Shown piece after piece: positions 38,301-46,531 of a stretch of 64,000 bases of DNA. Source of the DNA: an uncultured Rubripirellula sp. (GTDB lineage: Bacteria; Planctomycetota; Planctomycetia; Pirellulales; Pirellulaceae); the NCBI GenBank assembly GCA_938045805.1, contig CALIBL010000067.1:1-64000 (forward strand). Reading direction: 5' to 3'. A model generated the notes under the pieces. The model ran no database searches. It had not been told where the DNA came from and saw nothing but the letters and a program-made list of their open reading frames with translations. The position numbers were made by a program, and so were the translations under genes. Each line of letters opens with the position of its first letter. Positions within the stretch are counted from its first letter, which is position 1.

Positions 38301-39596
38301 GACTGCATGATGCAAGCTCGCGAAGCGATCTCGGCCGCAATTCTTGCTGGTCAAGTTCAACCTTGGATGTACCCTGCTTACGCCTTGGCACTCCAAGCAA
38401 CTGATGCTCCCAAGGCTGAAGTCGAAAGAGCACTACTCTCCTCGGTTGACTTTGCCGAGAATCCGGAGGTGATCCTGCACATTGCTCTGAAGCTTGAAGC
38501 GATGGGATCCTCTAAGGCTGCATTGAAGCTATGTCGAAATGTGGCTTCAGTTGATCCGTACCGTAGAGAAACCTACGTTGCCGGACTCCGAATCGCACAA
38601 GATTTGGATGACCTGGATGGCTTGGTCTGGGCGACAAAAGGGATCCTCGCTCAAGCGTGGCCAGAAACCCTCGCCGATGTCGTTCAAGAAGCTCGATTGG
38701 TGGCGCGTGCCACTCACGCTCGGATGCTCGAAGAAGGGAAAACGGAAGCGGCAGCCGAGTTCAACGCGGATCTTAAAACGGCCCTTTCTCACGATGTGAT
38801 TATTCGAGTAACCTGGACAGGCGATGCAGATATCGACCTCGCTGTCGAAGAACCAGCCGGCACGGTTTGCTCGATTCAGAACCGTATGAGTGCCGGAGGC
38901 GGAACTCTGCTGAGTGACTCCTTCAGCGGAAGCGGAAAAGATCAGTCGGGAGAGGTTTCCGAGACCTACATTTGCCCTGAAGGATTCACCGGACAGTACC
39001 GTCTTCTCATTCGCCGTGTTTGGGGCAACGTCTCCACCGGAAATGCAACTGTAGATATCGTCACCGACTTGGGCCGTGAATCAGAAAGAGTGATTCGCCA
39101 AGAAGTGCCACTGACTGAGAAAGACGCGTTGGTTGTCTTTGAGGTCAAGGAAGGACGCCGTCAGCAAGAGATCGCAGCTGCACAATTGGTGCAATTGCAA
39201 GATGCTCAACAGGACATGCGTGGTCAGGTCTTGGGTCAATTCCTTGATGACCCGACCAACAGCTCCAACGAGCAGATCATGGCTGAGCTTTATCGTGATC
39301 AACGTCGAATGGGTCTCCTGGGACCAAACGGCTTCCGCAATCGCGGTGCAGTGGGTTTCCGACCTGAAATCACGATTCTTCCTGAGGGTGCCATGGCAGC
39401 TTCGCTCGCTGTAATCTCTGGAGATCGTCGCTACGTGCGAATCTCACCCATGCCGTTCTTCTCTCAAGTCGGTAACGTGACCACCTTCAACTTTGTTACC
39501 GGTGACACGGGCCAAGGCGGCCAAGGCGGCGGCGGCGGCGGCTTTGGTGGCGGCATCGGCGGCGGTGGTGGCGTCGGCGGTGGCATCGGAAACTAG
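35385..39596 (+). CDS. Giant secreted protein: VWA-like, secretin-N0-like, GGM repeats, DUF2135-like
   Basis: A 1403-residue exported protein with an unusual domain string. Residues 1-30 are a signal peptide. A VWA-like domain (about 75-235) has a degenerate metal site, DTSAT, and ends around residue 230. A Pro-Ala linker (about 420-470) is followed by heptad-rich helices (about 480-690). Residues 725-806 resemble a secretin N0/STN domain (VELPLSDAVQQISEAHDIP, then LRENELTYMIKDEVMQI). A 54-residue GGM/GGGM repeat occupies 829-882. Residues 990-1095 look TPR-like, 1135-1240 match a DUF2135-like domain (VTWTGDADIDLAVEEP), and the tail is glycine-rich. GGAG at the start supports the ATG. A terminator follows at 39659-39693. 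Surface scaffold or fibre-forming roles are inference; I know no single family with this whole architecture. Confidence 0.8.
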   Translation: MGLRHVARTAKRAALFSLIATFSTPAIDLHAAEIMDSASARIATYQTEEGESFFAVALQPSADEAILESVRSQPADIVVIVDTSATQVGEFRKDSISALDSIINRLRSEDRIRVYAADVMTSELTEGFVSSGEAASSIDALSQRLPLGNTNLMDAIETAKGNFATSKSNRTRSIVYIGDGTAIDTMGDQERFAGVVDGLRGDKISLHSVAIGATRNIELMGILANQTGGVIGVVGDDASSAAEAIGSRVADSAKMSAIWVQEAKLPGGMESVQADRLPPLRLDRDSILLGTAATATDKGELEIIGQSADDTIRLTSVVTVEENHPDFAFLPGLVRHSSSNDGLMLPSAGSDMLRETVRVLSNQADQLVHAANIAMQQGNKAGAKAVVKKALEADPNNAEAQAIDRIMGNRLITQNQQVDDPFAAPAPAPAQTADNENPFAEPAQAAQAPAPAAQAPAPAPAPAPAPATSDVIGGDDDLTEVPGNLLNQVQAQREAQEGRWRAEVRAQLREANRRLRDSPVGVAGSLKSLLANLEVLPDISPQTRQELTSQVRASIQVASRREASFLESQRNLEQVAQGAASAQRMLQNRVRREATLKVLSQQMNALVDEERYAEAQNVSVDFAEDAGITITKNSVEGQHFVEEPLMLEMYAHDKKLKVLRERAFVDAMALVLKSNIPFVDEPPIQYPDSDWWRTMSRRRIERYGAIELVGDNETERRIQSALGDETSFSFVELPLSDAVQQISEAHDIPIVVDTRALEEIGLSAEEPVNISLKNVSLRSFMRLMLRENELTYMIKDEVMQITTVEAAEQNLVTKVYPVGDLVVPIMQLGGMGGGMGGGMGGGMGGGMGGMGGGMGGGMGGMGGGMGGMGGGMGGGGFGGGGMLAVPDDASLKSKAVSEATVAEASTDKSLVIRIEESAGQSRQEAWNQYFTDAAKDSPEEASLLDQKLRATVRYLSVRASKMQDSGQEDAATDCMMQAREAISAAILAGQVQPWMYPAYALALQATDAPKAEVERALLSSVDFAENPEVILHIALKLEAMGSSKAALKLCRNVASVDPYRRETYVAGLRIAQDLDDLDGLVWATKGILAQAWPETLADVVQEARLVARATHARMLEEGKTEAAAEFNADLKTALSHDVIIRVTWTGDADIDLAVEEPAGTVCSIQNRMSAGGGTLLSDSFSGSGKDQSGEVSETYICPEGFTGQYRLLIRRVWGNVSTGNATVDIVTDLGRESERVIRQEVPLTEKDALVVFEVKEGRRQQEIAAAQLVQLQDAQQDMRGQVLGQFLDDPTNSSNEQIMAELYRDQRRMGLLGPNGFRNRGAVGFRPEITILPEGAMAASLAVISGDRRYVRISPMPFFSQVGNVTTFNFVTGDTGQGGQGGGGGGFGGGIGGGGGVGGGIGN
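37869..38030 (+). repeat. In-frame GGM/GGGM-coding tandem repeat
   Basis: About 160 bases of alternating 9- and 12-base units (GGC GGC ATG GGC type) encode 54 residues of Gly-Met repeat inside the 1403-residue protein. The codons are almost invariant (mostly GGC), so the array can slip in length at the DNA level. The minus-strand frame that crosses it encodes proline-rich translation and is an artefact of the repeat. Confidence 0.95.
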
Positions 39597-39658
39597 TCCA
39601 CGACCCCAAATTTCAACCCTCCGAGCCAAATGCTCAATCAGGGCTTGAACGAGTCAAG

Positions 39659-39693
39659 AAGGCGGGATCGAATCCATCGACCCCGCCTTTTTT
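39659..39693 (+). terminator. Intrinsic terminator after the 1403-residue gene
   Basis: AAGGCGGG and CCCGCCTT form an 8-base stem. The inner part carries a short TCGA/TCGA extension. Six T follow, starting at 39688. It begins 63 bases after the stop of the large secreted-protein gene and before ispG. Confidence 0.88.
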
Positions 39694-39894
39694 CATGCGC
39701 GTACGATGGTCGCACTTGCTAACCACAAACAATCCTCTGCATTCCTTCTTTTCAGCTCACCGCTTGGGCCGCTATCCTGATGGATGTACAGGAAGAAACT
39801 CGACGCCACGAAGACCATGGCACGCCGCGTGCCCCCTTTTCGACCAATATTCGTCTTCAGTCATTTGCACTCAGATCCGCCGATAAGACAAATC

Positions 39895-41037
39895 ATGGAA
39901 ATCAAACGAACTCCCACTCGCTCCGTCTCCATTGGTGGCATTCACGTTGGTTCTGCTCATCCAATTGCCGTCCAAAGTATGACCGCGACCAAAACCACCA
40001 ACATTGATGCGACCGTGGCACAGGCTGAAGCGTTGCACGAACGCGGCGCGGGTGTGGTAAGGATTGCGGTGGACAGTGTCAAAGATGCAGAGGCTCTAGC
40101 CGAAATTCGGAAACAAACCAAAGCCAATCTAGCGGTTGACCTGCAAGAGAATTTTAGGCTCGCCGAGGTGGTGGCACCCCATGTCGACAAGATCCGCTAC
40201 AACCCAGGACACCTCTACCATCACCAGAAAGATAAACCTTGGCAGGACAAAGTTAGGTTCATTATCGGCCAAGCAGTCGAGCACAACTGCGCGATTCGTA
40301 TCGGAGTGAACTGCGGGAGTGTCGATCCTGCGAAAAAAGAAAAATACGATGCCACCGACTCGATCACTCCGATGCTTGAAAGCGCGATTGAGCATTGCGA
40401 GTTCGTTGAGTCACTCGATTTTGAACGGTTCGTCGTGTCACTCAAAGATAGTGACCCCGCGAAAGTCATTGATGTAAACCGCCGATTCTCGGAAGCTAGA
40501 CCTGAAATACCTCTTCACCTCGGAGTCACCGAAGCGGGAATGCCCCCCGAGGGAATCATTAAGACACGAATCGCTTTTGAACAATTAATCGGTCACGGGA
40601 TCGGAGATACTGTTCGAGTTTCTCTAACGTTACCTAACGACCGAAAGCCGGAAGAAATTGACGCTGGCAAAGAAATCATCAATGACATCTACGCAGGTCG
40701 CTTCCGAAGTGTCGTCAAGCTCAACGAAAAAGCCCTCAACATCATTAGCTGCCCAAGCTGCTCTCGAGTGGAAAATGAAGCTTTCATCGAGCTAGCAGAG
40801 AGCGTTAAAGAAATGACGGCATATGCCAAAGACCACGCGATCACAATCGCCGTGATGGGTTGCCGTGTTAATGGCCCTGGTGAAACCGATGATGCAGACC
40901 TGGGACTCTGGTGTGGTCCCGCAAAGGTAAATCTCAAACGCGGCACCGAAGCTTTAGGTGCATTCGGCTACGATGAAATCCTACCGATCCTTAAAAAAGA
41001 ACTGGATCAAATCATCGCGACACGTGCGAACGATTGA
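39895..41037 (+). CDS. ispG: 4-hydroxy-3-methylbut-2-enyl diphosphate synthase IspG (GcpE)
   Basis: A 380-residue cytoplasmic enzyme of the MEP isoprenoid pathway. It reduces 2-C-methyl-D-erythritol 2,4-cyclodiphosphate to the HMBPP precursor of isopentenyl units. The opening [16 protein letters not shown] and [13 protein letters not shown] are diagnostic; a TIM-barrel half follows, and near the C-terminus the Cys residues of ISCPSCSR and [10 protein letters not shown] bind the 4Fe-4S cluster. The frame can begin at 39784, but the ATG at 39895 is at the conserved N-terminus; the upstream 37 codons are atypical. The length matches the short bacterial form without the extra central domain. It is preceded by a strong terminator, so it has its own promoter. 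Confidence 0.97.
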   Translation: MEIKRTPTRSVSIGGIHVGSAHPIAVQSMTATKTTNIDATVAQAEALHERGAGVVRIAVDSVKDAEALAEIRKQTKANLAVDLQENFRLAEVVAPHVDKIRYNPGHLYHHQKDKPWQDKVRFIIGQAVEHNCAIRIGVNCGSVDPAKKEKYDATDSITPMLESAIEHCEFVESLDFERFVVSLKDSDPAKVIDVNRRFSEARPEIPLHLGVTEAGMPPEGIIKTRIAFEQLIGHGIGDTVRVSLTLPNDRKPEEIDAGKEIINDIYAGRFRSVVKLNEKALNIISCPSCSRVENEAFIELAESVKEMTAYAKDHAITIAVMGCRVNGPGETDDADLGLWCGPAKVNLKRGTEALGAFGYDEILPILKKELDQIIATRAND

Positions 41038-41130
41038 ATGAGATGGCGTCGACCCGATAGCGATCAACCAGTGGTTGAAAGAATCCAAGCGACTGGGATA
41101 AAGAATTTGATTCAGTCTTTTTGCTGATCA

Positions 41131-42963
41131 TTAGTCAAAGTAGCCGTGAAGCATCCACCAAGATCGACGGTCGGCTAGTTCACTTGCACAAAACCCACGA
41201 AAAATCCACCACCACTGCCCGTCGTGCAATTCAACTCGGTAGTAGTCGCGCCGAACTGTTGAACCTTTCCACCATCCAGTCTCAATCCGCTCTGGTCCCC
41301 AAGAATGAACGATCTGGTGGGTCTTACCAGCCAGTTGAATCTGACTTGGGAGCAGGGTTGACTGTGTCTTGTGGACAAATGCTCCGTTCGCCGAAAGCAC
41401 CAAGAGTCGTAGCGGCTTGGCAAGCAAGGTTGTGGGACGTCGCATGGGATCGTTCGGCGTGGCTTGCCGAAAAGCGGGGAGGTTATCACATTCCCGAGAC
41501 AATCTCGTCTGATTCCTATCCGTCTTAGGTAAAGCAGATGTGTCATCATCTGGGAAACGCATGGACGCCTGCGAGCCGGATTTCTCAGAATGCTTTCGCT
41601 TCTCTGAAAATCTCGCACTCAACGTCTTCCTCTGCAAGCCAATTAATGTGGTCGCACGAAAGGCTTCCTCTGGCAAAGGTTCTTTTGTGGATGACACGGA
41701 AACGACCGAGCGATCCCCCAACCTTGCCCCCAAAGCGTTAATCAATCGATTGAGTTCCACATCGCTTAGCCCCTCGGCCCATGATCCAACACCTCGCTGA
41801 TGAAAGAGGTCATTTTGGACGGTCCTGAGAGGTCCGGTTAGACTCGCAGTCAGATCGATCTTTTGAACAAGGTCCACCAGACTCGTCGCTTCTAATTGCT
41901 GCTGCAGAAGCCCCACAATCTGTTGCTCATCCACGGTCGGTGAAAACAAACCGACCTCCAATTCCTTCTTCGTTCGATCCACGAGATCAAAGCGTAAACA
42001 AACCTTTAATGCGCCTTTCTGGCATTCAGCTAATTCCGCACAAAGTGGATTTACCAGCTTCTGAATTCGATCTAGCAGCAACGGGATATCCCGCGTTGGA
42101 TACTCCAAATCCAGAGCGTATTGATTTTCACTCGGTGGCCGATAAGTCCTCAACGGCTCATCTACTTCCCCCAACATCCGGGAGAGTTGGAGTACTAACG
42201 GTTTACCAAAGCGCGAAACCAAAGCGTTCCTTGGGAGTGAAAACAACTGATCAAGCCGATCGATCCCGAGCCGTTTGAGATTTTGATAGGGCTCAGGAAA
42301 GATACGCAATGATTCGATGGGCAACCGCCCTCGAAACCTTTCTTCGGCAAGCTTGGATACCACTGCAATGGGCCTCGCTGGATTTGACCAGCCATAATGA
42401 GAAAAGGCCCATGCTGCGGCTACAGTCTCAGCAACAGCTAGACGACAAGCCAACCCATAACGAGACAATGCCGACGCGATCGCTTCGCACAAACCAGATT
42501 CACCACCAAAGAGGTGCGATACCCCTGTCACATCACCCATCAACGACTCTCGTTGATACCGTGTCACGCCAGCCCATTTTTTTTGATCAAGTGATTCCAA
42601 AGCCACGACAGGTGTGATTCGCTGCTGAATGAACTTGGCAATGCTGTGGAGCATTGCGTCATCCGCTTTGGTATCTCGCTGGCAGAGTTGAAATGGTTGT
42701 TGTGAACCTTGCCGCAGCAGTTCAACGGCATGGCTCAAGGGCATCTGAGGCTTCACACCCATTCGCCGGCTTCGGATACAAGCGGCAAAGACTATCCTGC
42801 CTCGTCTTGGATGCTCATCCCAAATCACTGATGGATGATCATTCTGTTTCATAAGCCGTAAATGGGTTCCAAGATCATCCTGCAAAATCAACCCTAAACG
42901 CTCTAGATTTTGAATTCTCTGGATTGGCCAATTTGGAAACCAAATGCATAGTCGTCTTACCAC
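41131..42963 (-). CDS. imuB: ImuB, Y-family polymerase-like mutagenesis factor
   Basis: A 610-residue protein of the ImuB family. It starts RRLCIWFPNWPIQR, where active Y-family polymerases have a catalytic Asp motif; here that is replaced, as expected of catalytically dead ImuB. A palm/finger-like region follows through PVVALESLDQKK, GDVTGVSHLFGGE and CRLAVAETVAAAWAF. The C-terminus (WWIFRG, then SWWMLHGYFD) is the typical ImuB tail. In the ImuA-ImuB-DnaE2 system, ImuB is the adaptor that links the error-prone polymerase DnaE2 to the beta clamp. A TTG at 42993 is possible; the GTG at 42963, immediately before VRRLCIWF, is preferred. It overlaps imuA by about 89 bases, so the two are co-transcribed. 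No dnaE2 is in the window. Confidence 0.92.
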   Translation of the reverse strand: MVRRLCIWFPNWPIQRIQNLERLGLILQDDLGTHLRLMKQNDHPSVIWDEHPRRGRIVFAACIRSRRMGVKPQMPLSHAVELLRQGSQQPFQLCQRDTKADDAMLHSIAKFIQQRITPVVALESLDQKKWAGVTRYQRESLMGDVTGVSHLFGGESGLCEAIASALSRYGLACRLAVAETVAAAWAFSHYGWSNPARPIAVVSKLAEERFRGRLPIESLRIFPEPYQNLKRLGIDRLDQLFSLPRNALVSRFGKPLVLQLSRMLGEVDEPLRTYRPPSENQYALDLEYPTRDIPLLLDRIQKLVNPLCAELAECQKGALKVCLRFDLVDRTKKELEVGLFSPTVDEQQIVGLLQQQLEATSLVDLVQKIDLTASLTGPLRTVQNDLFHQRGVGSWAEGLSDVELNRLINALGARLGDRSVVSVSSTKEPLPEEAFRATTLIGLQRKTLSARFSEKRKHSEKSGSQASMRFPDDDTSALPKTDRNQTRLSRECDNLPAFRQATPNDPMRRPTTLLAKPLRLLVLSANGAFVHKTQSTLLPSQIQLAGKTHQIVHSWGPERIETGWWKGSTVRRDYYRVELHDGQWWWIFRGFCASELADRRSWWMLHGYFD

Positions 42964-44095
42964 GATTCGTCGTCTCCCTGTTCCCGAATACAACCTCCTT
43001 TAGTTCTCCCAACTCATTCATTTCGAAACGCCCCCGACGACCGACTCTCCCGCCGCGGCAACGTTCTAGGGTGATCAAAAACTGTCGATTTCGTTGCGTC
43101 GAAGATTGTGCCTGAGATCGATGCGATCTCTTTTGGAGATTCGATCTATCGTCCGAGAGTCCAACCTGAAACGTCTCTCGTGCATCCCTTGATCGACCAA
43201 TCACCGGTTTGCAACAACCCACATGAAACCGAACGTCGGCGAAACAAGGTTGACTTCTAGCCGAATTGGGACGCACAAAGAAACCAGGGGTCCTTCCTTG
43301 CTCGGCTGCTAATTGAAATCGTCGAGCATCTCTTTCATCCAATTGCCGGGGTAGCAAAGCAAGAACCGCCGCAGTCGATCTGCACCTCAATGCCTGATCA
43401 ATTGCCCAAACTTGATCGTGTTGTTTCTGAGCCTTCACCCAAAGAATTTGACGAGACGGAATACCAAAAGCAAAAGCTGACGGAGGATAAAAGTCCTCTC
43501 CCGCACTCACTACCACAAGTGGCCCCCCTGAATGCGACTCGGCTGCATTTTTATGACTTACTGGTTCTTTATGTTTTGCTGGGTTTGTCCGACTTTCTAC
43601 GTTTAATCGATTCGCTGCGGCCAATAGAGCAAGTGTGATCGCCCCACTTCCTCGACAATCACTGACCCACTCGGTGATCGCATCAAATCTTAAGCCACCC
43701 ACCGGAAGCCAAGCATCCAAGCCCGCAACACCGGTTGAAAAAGTTGCCACCGCAGAAGCACCCTCTGAATGCTGAATGCATTTGGTTTGCTGACGAAGTT
43801 GACGCATCAGGGCGTCACGTTCCGCATCACCGGAAATGAGTTCAGCGTCGCCGCATTCCTCTTCTAACTCATCCTCAGCAGCAACCGGCACAACCCATGC
43901 CGCCTCACGGACAACCTCAGACTGAAGATTTTCGTTCACGTTGAGGTGAGATTCAAAATCAAATGCAATCTGTTCACCGGCCATCATGCCTATCCCATCG
44001 AGATTTACTCTGTCCCCTTCCCTGTAAATTTGCTGAATCCCACTCAGTCCAGCTTGTCCAAGATCTGCAACCTTGGGTTCATATCTTGGGTTCAT
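42875..44095 (-). CDS. imuA: ImuA, RecA/SulA-like mutagenesis factor
   Basis: A 406-residue ImuA homologue, partner of ImuB in damage-induced mutagenesis. The RecA-like core opens at VATFSTGVAGLDAWLPVGGLRFDAITEW, where a RecA-type P-loop is degenerate, and continues through ITLALLAAANRL, PLVVVSAGEDFYPPSAFAFG and the ILWVKAQ strand. A polar N-terminal region of about 100 residues and a basic C-terminal tail are longer than in many homologues. The frame extends to a TTG at 44122; the ATG at 44095 is preferred. It lies downstream of a 126-residue gene and overlaps imuB. DNA-damage (SOS) control is the norm for this cassette, but I could not identify a LexA box. Confidence 0.87.
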   Translation of the reverse strand: MNPRYEPKVADLGQAGLSGIQQIYREGDRVNLDGIGMMAGEQIAFDFESHLNVNENLQSEVVREAAWVVPVAAEDELEEECGDAELISGDAERDALMRQLRQQTKCIQHSEGASAVATFSTGVAGLDAWLPVGGLRFDAITEWVSDCRGSGAITLALLAAANRLNVESRTNPAKHKEPVSHKNAAESHSGGPLVVVSAGEDFYPPSAFAFGIPSRQILWVKAQKQHDQVWAIDQALRCRSTAAVLALLPRQLDERDARRFQLAAEQGRTPGFFVRPNSARSQPCFADVRFHVGCCKPVIGRSRDARETFQVGLSDDRSNLQKRSHRSQAQSSTQRNRQFLITLERCRGGRVGRRGRFEMNELGELKEVVFGNRETTNRGKTTMHLVSKLANPENSKSRAFRVDFAG

Positions 44096-44275
44096 ACCGA
44101 GCGATTCATCATGTGATTCCAATCAAACACATAACTATACACCCGTTCACTACTCTTGCAAATCACATCGACCAATTTTCAAAGTCACTTGCGGTCAAAA
44201 CGTGCCATTGACAGTGAATCACTTAAAAAACAGCCTCATAGCCGATCTTCTTCCACTCGCTCCATGACCTGATTT

Positions 44276-44656
44276 TCAACGTGCACAACGACGTGCGGCG
44301 TACTGAGCACGACGCTTCGCCATCAAGTCGTATCGCAAGAGAACCAAACGAGCCAAATCCCCCATCCGCTGAACTCCATCCTCATCCGAAACCGAACTCC
44401 GCTGCCCCCGGAAGCCCAACACTTCGCTCTTCTCCGTACAGCTTGATCCTTCGACAAAGCCAGCTGATTGAAAATGCCCTGATCGCTTTGCACAAAGTCG
44501 CTCGCTCGTTAACGATGAGTTCGAATTGAAATGTGAGGAAGACGATCGTCGCCCGATTTTTGAATTCCCGGACTCAGCTCCAATCGCTTCACTGGTGGAG
44601 TAGACAGCGGTTGGGGCAATTTCGATCGGAGCGTCAAAAAGCATCATCTGAGTCAT
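44276..44656 (-). CDS. Small protein leading the imuA-imuB unit, function unknown
   Basis: A 126-residue protein with no family I can name firmly. It starts MTQMMLFDAPIE, is Ser-rich in the middle, and ends with MGDLARLVLLRYDLMAKRR, a helical motif I associate with short planctomycete proteins beside imuA, though from memory only. GAGG lies seven bases before the ATG at 44656, supporting that start. Upstream in frame, VTQIVLLTRG mirrors MTQMMLFDAP, an apparent local duplication, so a GTG start there is also possible. It is on the same strand as imuA, 180 bases upstream, suggesting one transcript. A role in the mutagenesis cassette is inference from position. Confidence 0.55.
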   Translation of the reverse strand: MTQMMLFDAPIEIAPTAVYSTSEAIGAESGNSKIGRRSSSSHFNSNSSLTSERLCAKRSGHFQSAGFVEGSSCTEKSEVLGFRGQRSSVSDEDGVQRMGDLARLVLLRYDLMAKRRAQYAARRCAR

Positions 44657-45129
44657 GAGGAAACCTCGAGTAAGAAGAACAATCTGAGTCACAAGGAGGC
44701 GTGGAATAGTTGCCAACGCCTGGTACATCAGATTCTTCGCGACCCCCATGACACGTCTGGTCACGCATCTAAACAGTTTTTCAGAACAATTTCTAAAATT
44801 GCCTTTCCCCGCCCAAAAACCGGCTTCAAAACCGACCACGTCGGTACCCAAAAAGCGACTTAAATACGATCAAAATCAGTTTTCAATCACCGTGAATCGC
44901 TTCCTCAAGGCGGCAATCATCCGTGATTCAGTGGCCGCCTCTCATTGGTGGAACCGGCTTCGCCCGATATCATGGAATTCGGTCGATTCGCCACCCTCGC
45001 GACGCCACGGCAGCAAGACGCTGGCAGGACAGCCAGTTAGACGACTGCCCGTTTGAGAATCATTTTTTATCCACAGAGAGAGTGCGGAGATCCCGCTAAC
45101 GCTTTCTCCTCCGAAGGTACCGCCAGACC
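44657..45129. other. Divergent region between the imu unit and hflX
   Basis: These 473 bases should hold the promoters of the imu unit and of hflX. A plus-strand frame of 102 codons at 44748-45056 exists, but it has no domain and overlaps likely regulatory sequence; I left it out. A short repeat of TGACTCAGAT at the imu start is described separately. No clear LexA-type palindrome was found by eye. Confidence 0.4.
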
Positions 45130-46434
45130 GTGCGAGAACCCAAAACCGTCATCGACGATTCCCCTGAACTCAGCATCCTCGCGCGACTGATTCTTCCTTC
45201 ACAAAACGTTGATGAAGACCCCTTAGAAGAACTTCATGGCTTGGCCAAAACAGCGGGGACCGAGGTGGTGGGTGAACTCATCCAAAAGAGAGAAAACCCT
45301 GATCACTCCACCTACCTTGGAAAAGGCAAAGTGGAAGAACTTAGGCTCATGGTGGAACAGCACAATGCTGACGTGGTGATCTTCGACAACGATCTCACTC
45401 CTGCACAGGTGCGTAATCTCGAGAAAGCGACCAAAGCCAAGGTGCTTGATCGCACCGAACTCATCTTGGACATCTTTGCCGCTGGTGCTCGCACCCATGA
45501 ATCTCGACTAGCGATTGAACTCGCCCAGCTCGAATACTCACTCCCGCGACTCAAACGCATGTGGACCCACCTCTCTCGACAAGCAATGGGTGTCGGCATG
45601 CGAGGTCCTGGTGAAAAACAACTCGAAGTTGACCGTCGCCTAGCACAAAAACGCATTCACGATCTTAAAGAAGAGCTCTCCAAAGTGGAGCGGCGTCGCG
45701 AACGCGAAGTGGAAGCTCGACACGATATTCCAACGATCTCACTAGTTGGTTACACCAACGCTGGCAAAAGCACTCTCATGAATGCTTTGACTCACGCTGA
45801 AGTACTCGCCAAGGACAAACTGTTCGCCACACTTGACACTCGCACAAGACGCTGGTCCATCCCCGATTGGGGCACGGTTCTACTGAGTGACACCGTCGGG
45901 TTCATTCGGGACTTGCCTCACAGCCTTGTCGCGAGTTTCAAGTCCACACTCGAGGAGACAAGACAGGCGGATCTACTGATCCACGTCGCCGATGCCAGCA
46001 GCCCATCGGTCTTTCAACAGATCCACTCCGTCTACCTCGTTCTCAAAGAACTGGGGATCGAAGCGAAAGACACACTTCTGGTCCTGAATAAAATGGACGC
46101 AATCTACGGCTCTCAATCACTCAACCGAATTCTCGATCGATACCCTCATGCAATACCGGTCAGCGCCAAGACGGGACAAGGATTCGAGATGTTCATCGAT
46201 CGCGTCGGACAAGCGCTCAGCCGTGAGTTCCTTGATATCGAGGTCGATCTCGAACACTCCGACGGAAAACTCCTATCCTATCTTTCTGAGAAGAGTGAAG
46301 TAATCTCCAGAAACTATGGAGAAGACTTTGTGACACTCAAGGTTCGTATACCCGCCGGTGCGATGGGTCCGGTTCAACGCTCAGCGATTGCGATTCGCCA
46401 AGATGAAAGAAGCGACTCGGAAGATAACCACTGA
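45130..46434 (+). CDS. hflX: Ribosome-associated GTPase HflX
   Basis: A 434-residue GTPase of the HflX family, which splits stalled or heat-damaged 70S ribosomes. The N-terminal HflX domain contains KGKVEELRLMVEQHNADVV and VLDRTELILDIFAAGARTHE. A helical linker follows with RGPGEKQLEVDRR. The G domain has the P-loop GYTNAGKST near residue 206, SDTVGFIRDLP (G3) and NKMD (G4). The C-terminal tail is typical in length. The start is GTG at 45130; the Shine-Dalgarno is weak. The overlapping frame of the downstream SDR gene starts after this stop if the ATG at 46532 is used, giving a 97-base gap. The gene is divergent from the imu unit. Confidence 0.96.
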   Translation: MREPKTVIDDSPELSILARLILPSQNVDEDPLEELHGLAKTAGTEVVGELIQKRENPDHSTYLGKGKVEELRLMVEQHNADVVIFDNDLTPAQVRNLEKATKAKVLDRTELILDIFAAGARTHESRLAIELAQLEYSLPRLKRMWTHLSRQAMGVGMRGPGEKQLEVDRRLAQKRIHDLKEELSKVERRREREVEARHDIPTISLVGYTNAGKSTLMNALTHAEVLAKDKLFATLDTRTRRWSIPDWGTVLLSDTVGFIRDLPHSLVASFKSTLEETRQADLLIHVADASSPSVFQQIHSVYLVLKELGIEAKDTLLVLNKMDAIYGSQSLNRILDRYPHAIPVSAKTGQGFEMFIDRVGQALSREFLDIEVDLEHSDGKLLSYLSEKSEVISRNYGEDFVTLKVRIPAGAMGPVQRSAIAIRQDERSDSEDNH

Positions 46435-46531
46435 ACTGATCACCAAAATTGAACCGGACTGCCGAAAAAAGAATCGACGATCCCATCAGCACCTGCGTTT
46501 GCGAATCACAACAAGGATCGAGGACCTGATC

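Noticed and set aside
44748-45056. A 102-codon plus-strand frame between the imu unit and hflX
   Set aside because: No domain, no clear ribosome site, and it lies in the region expected to hold two promoters. Kept as noncoding, though a small gene cannot be excluded.
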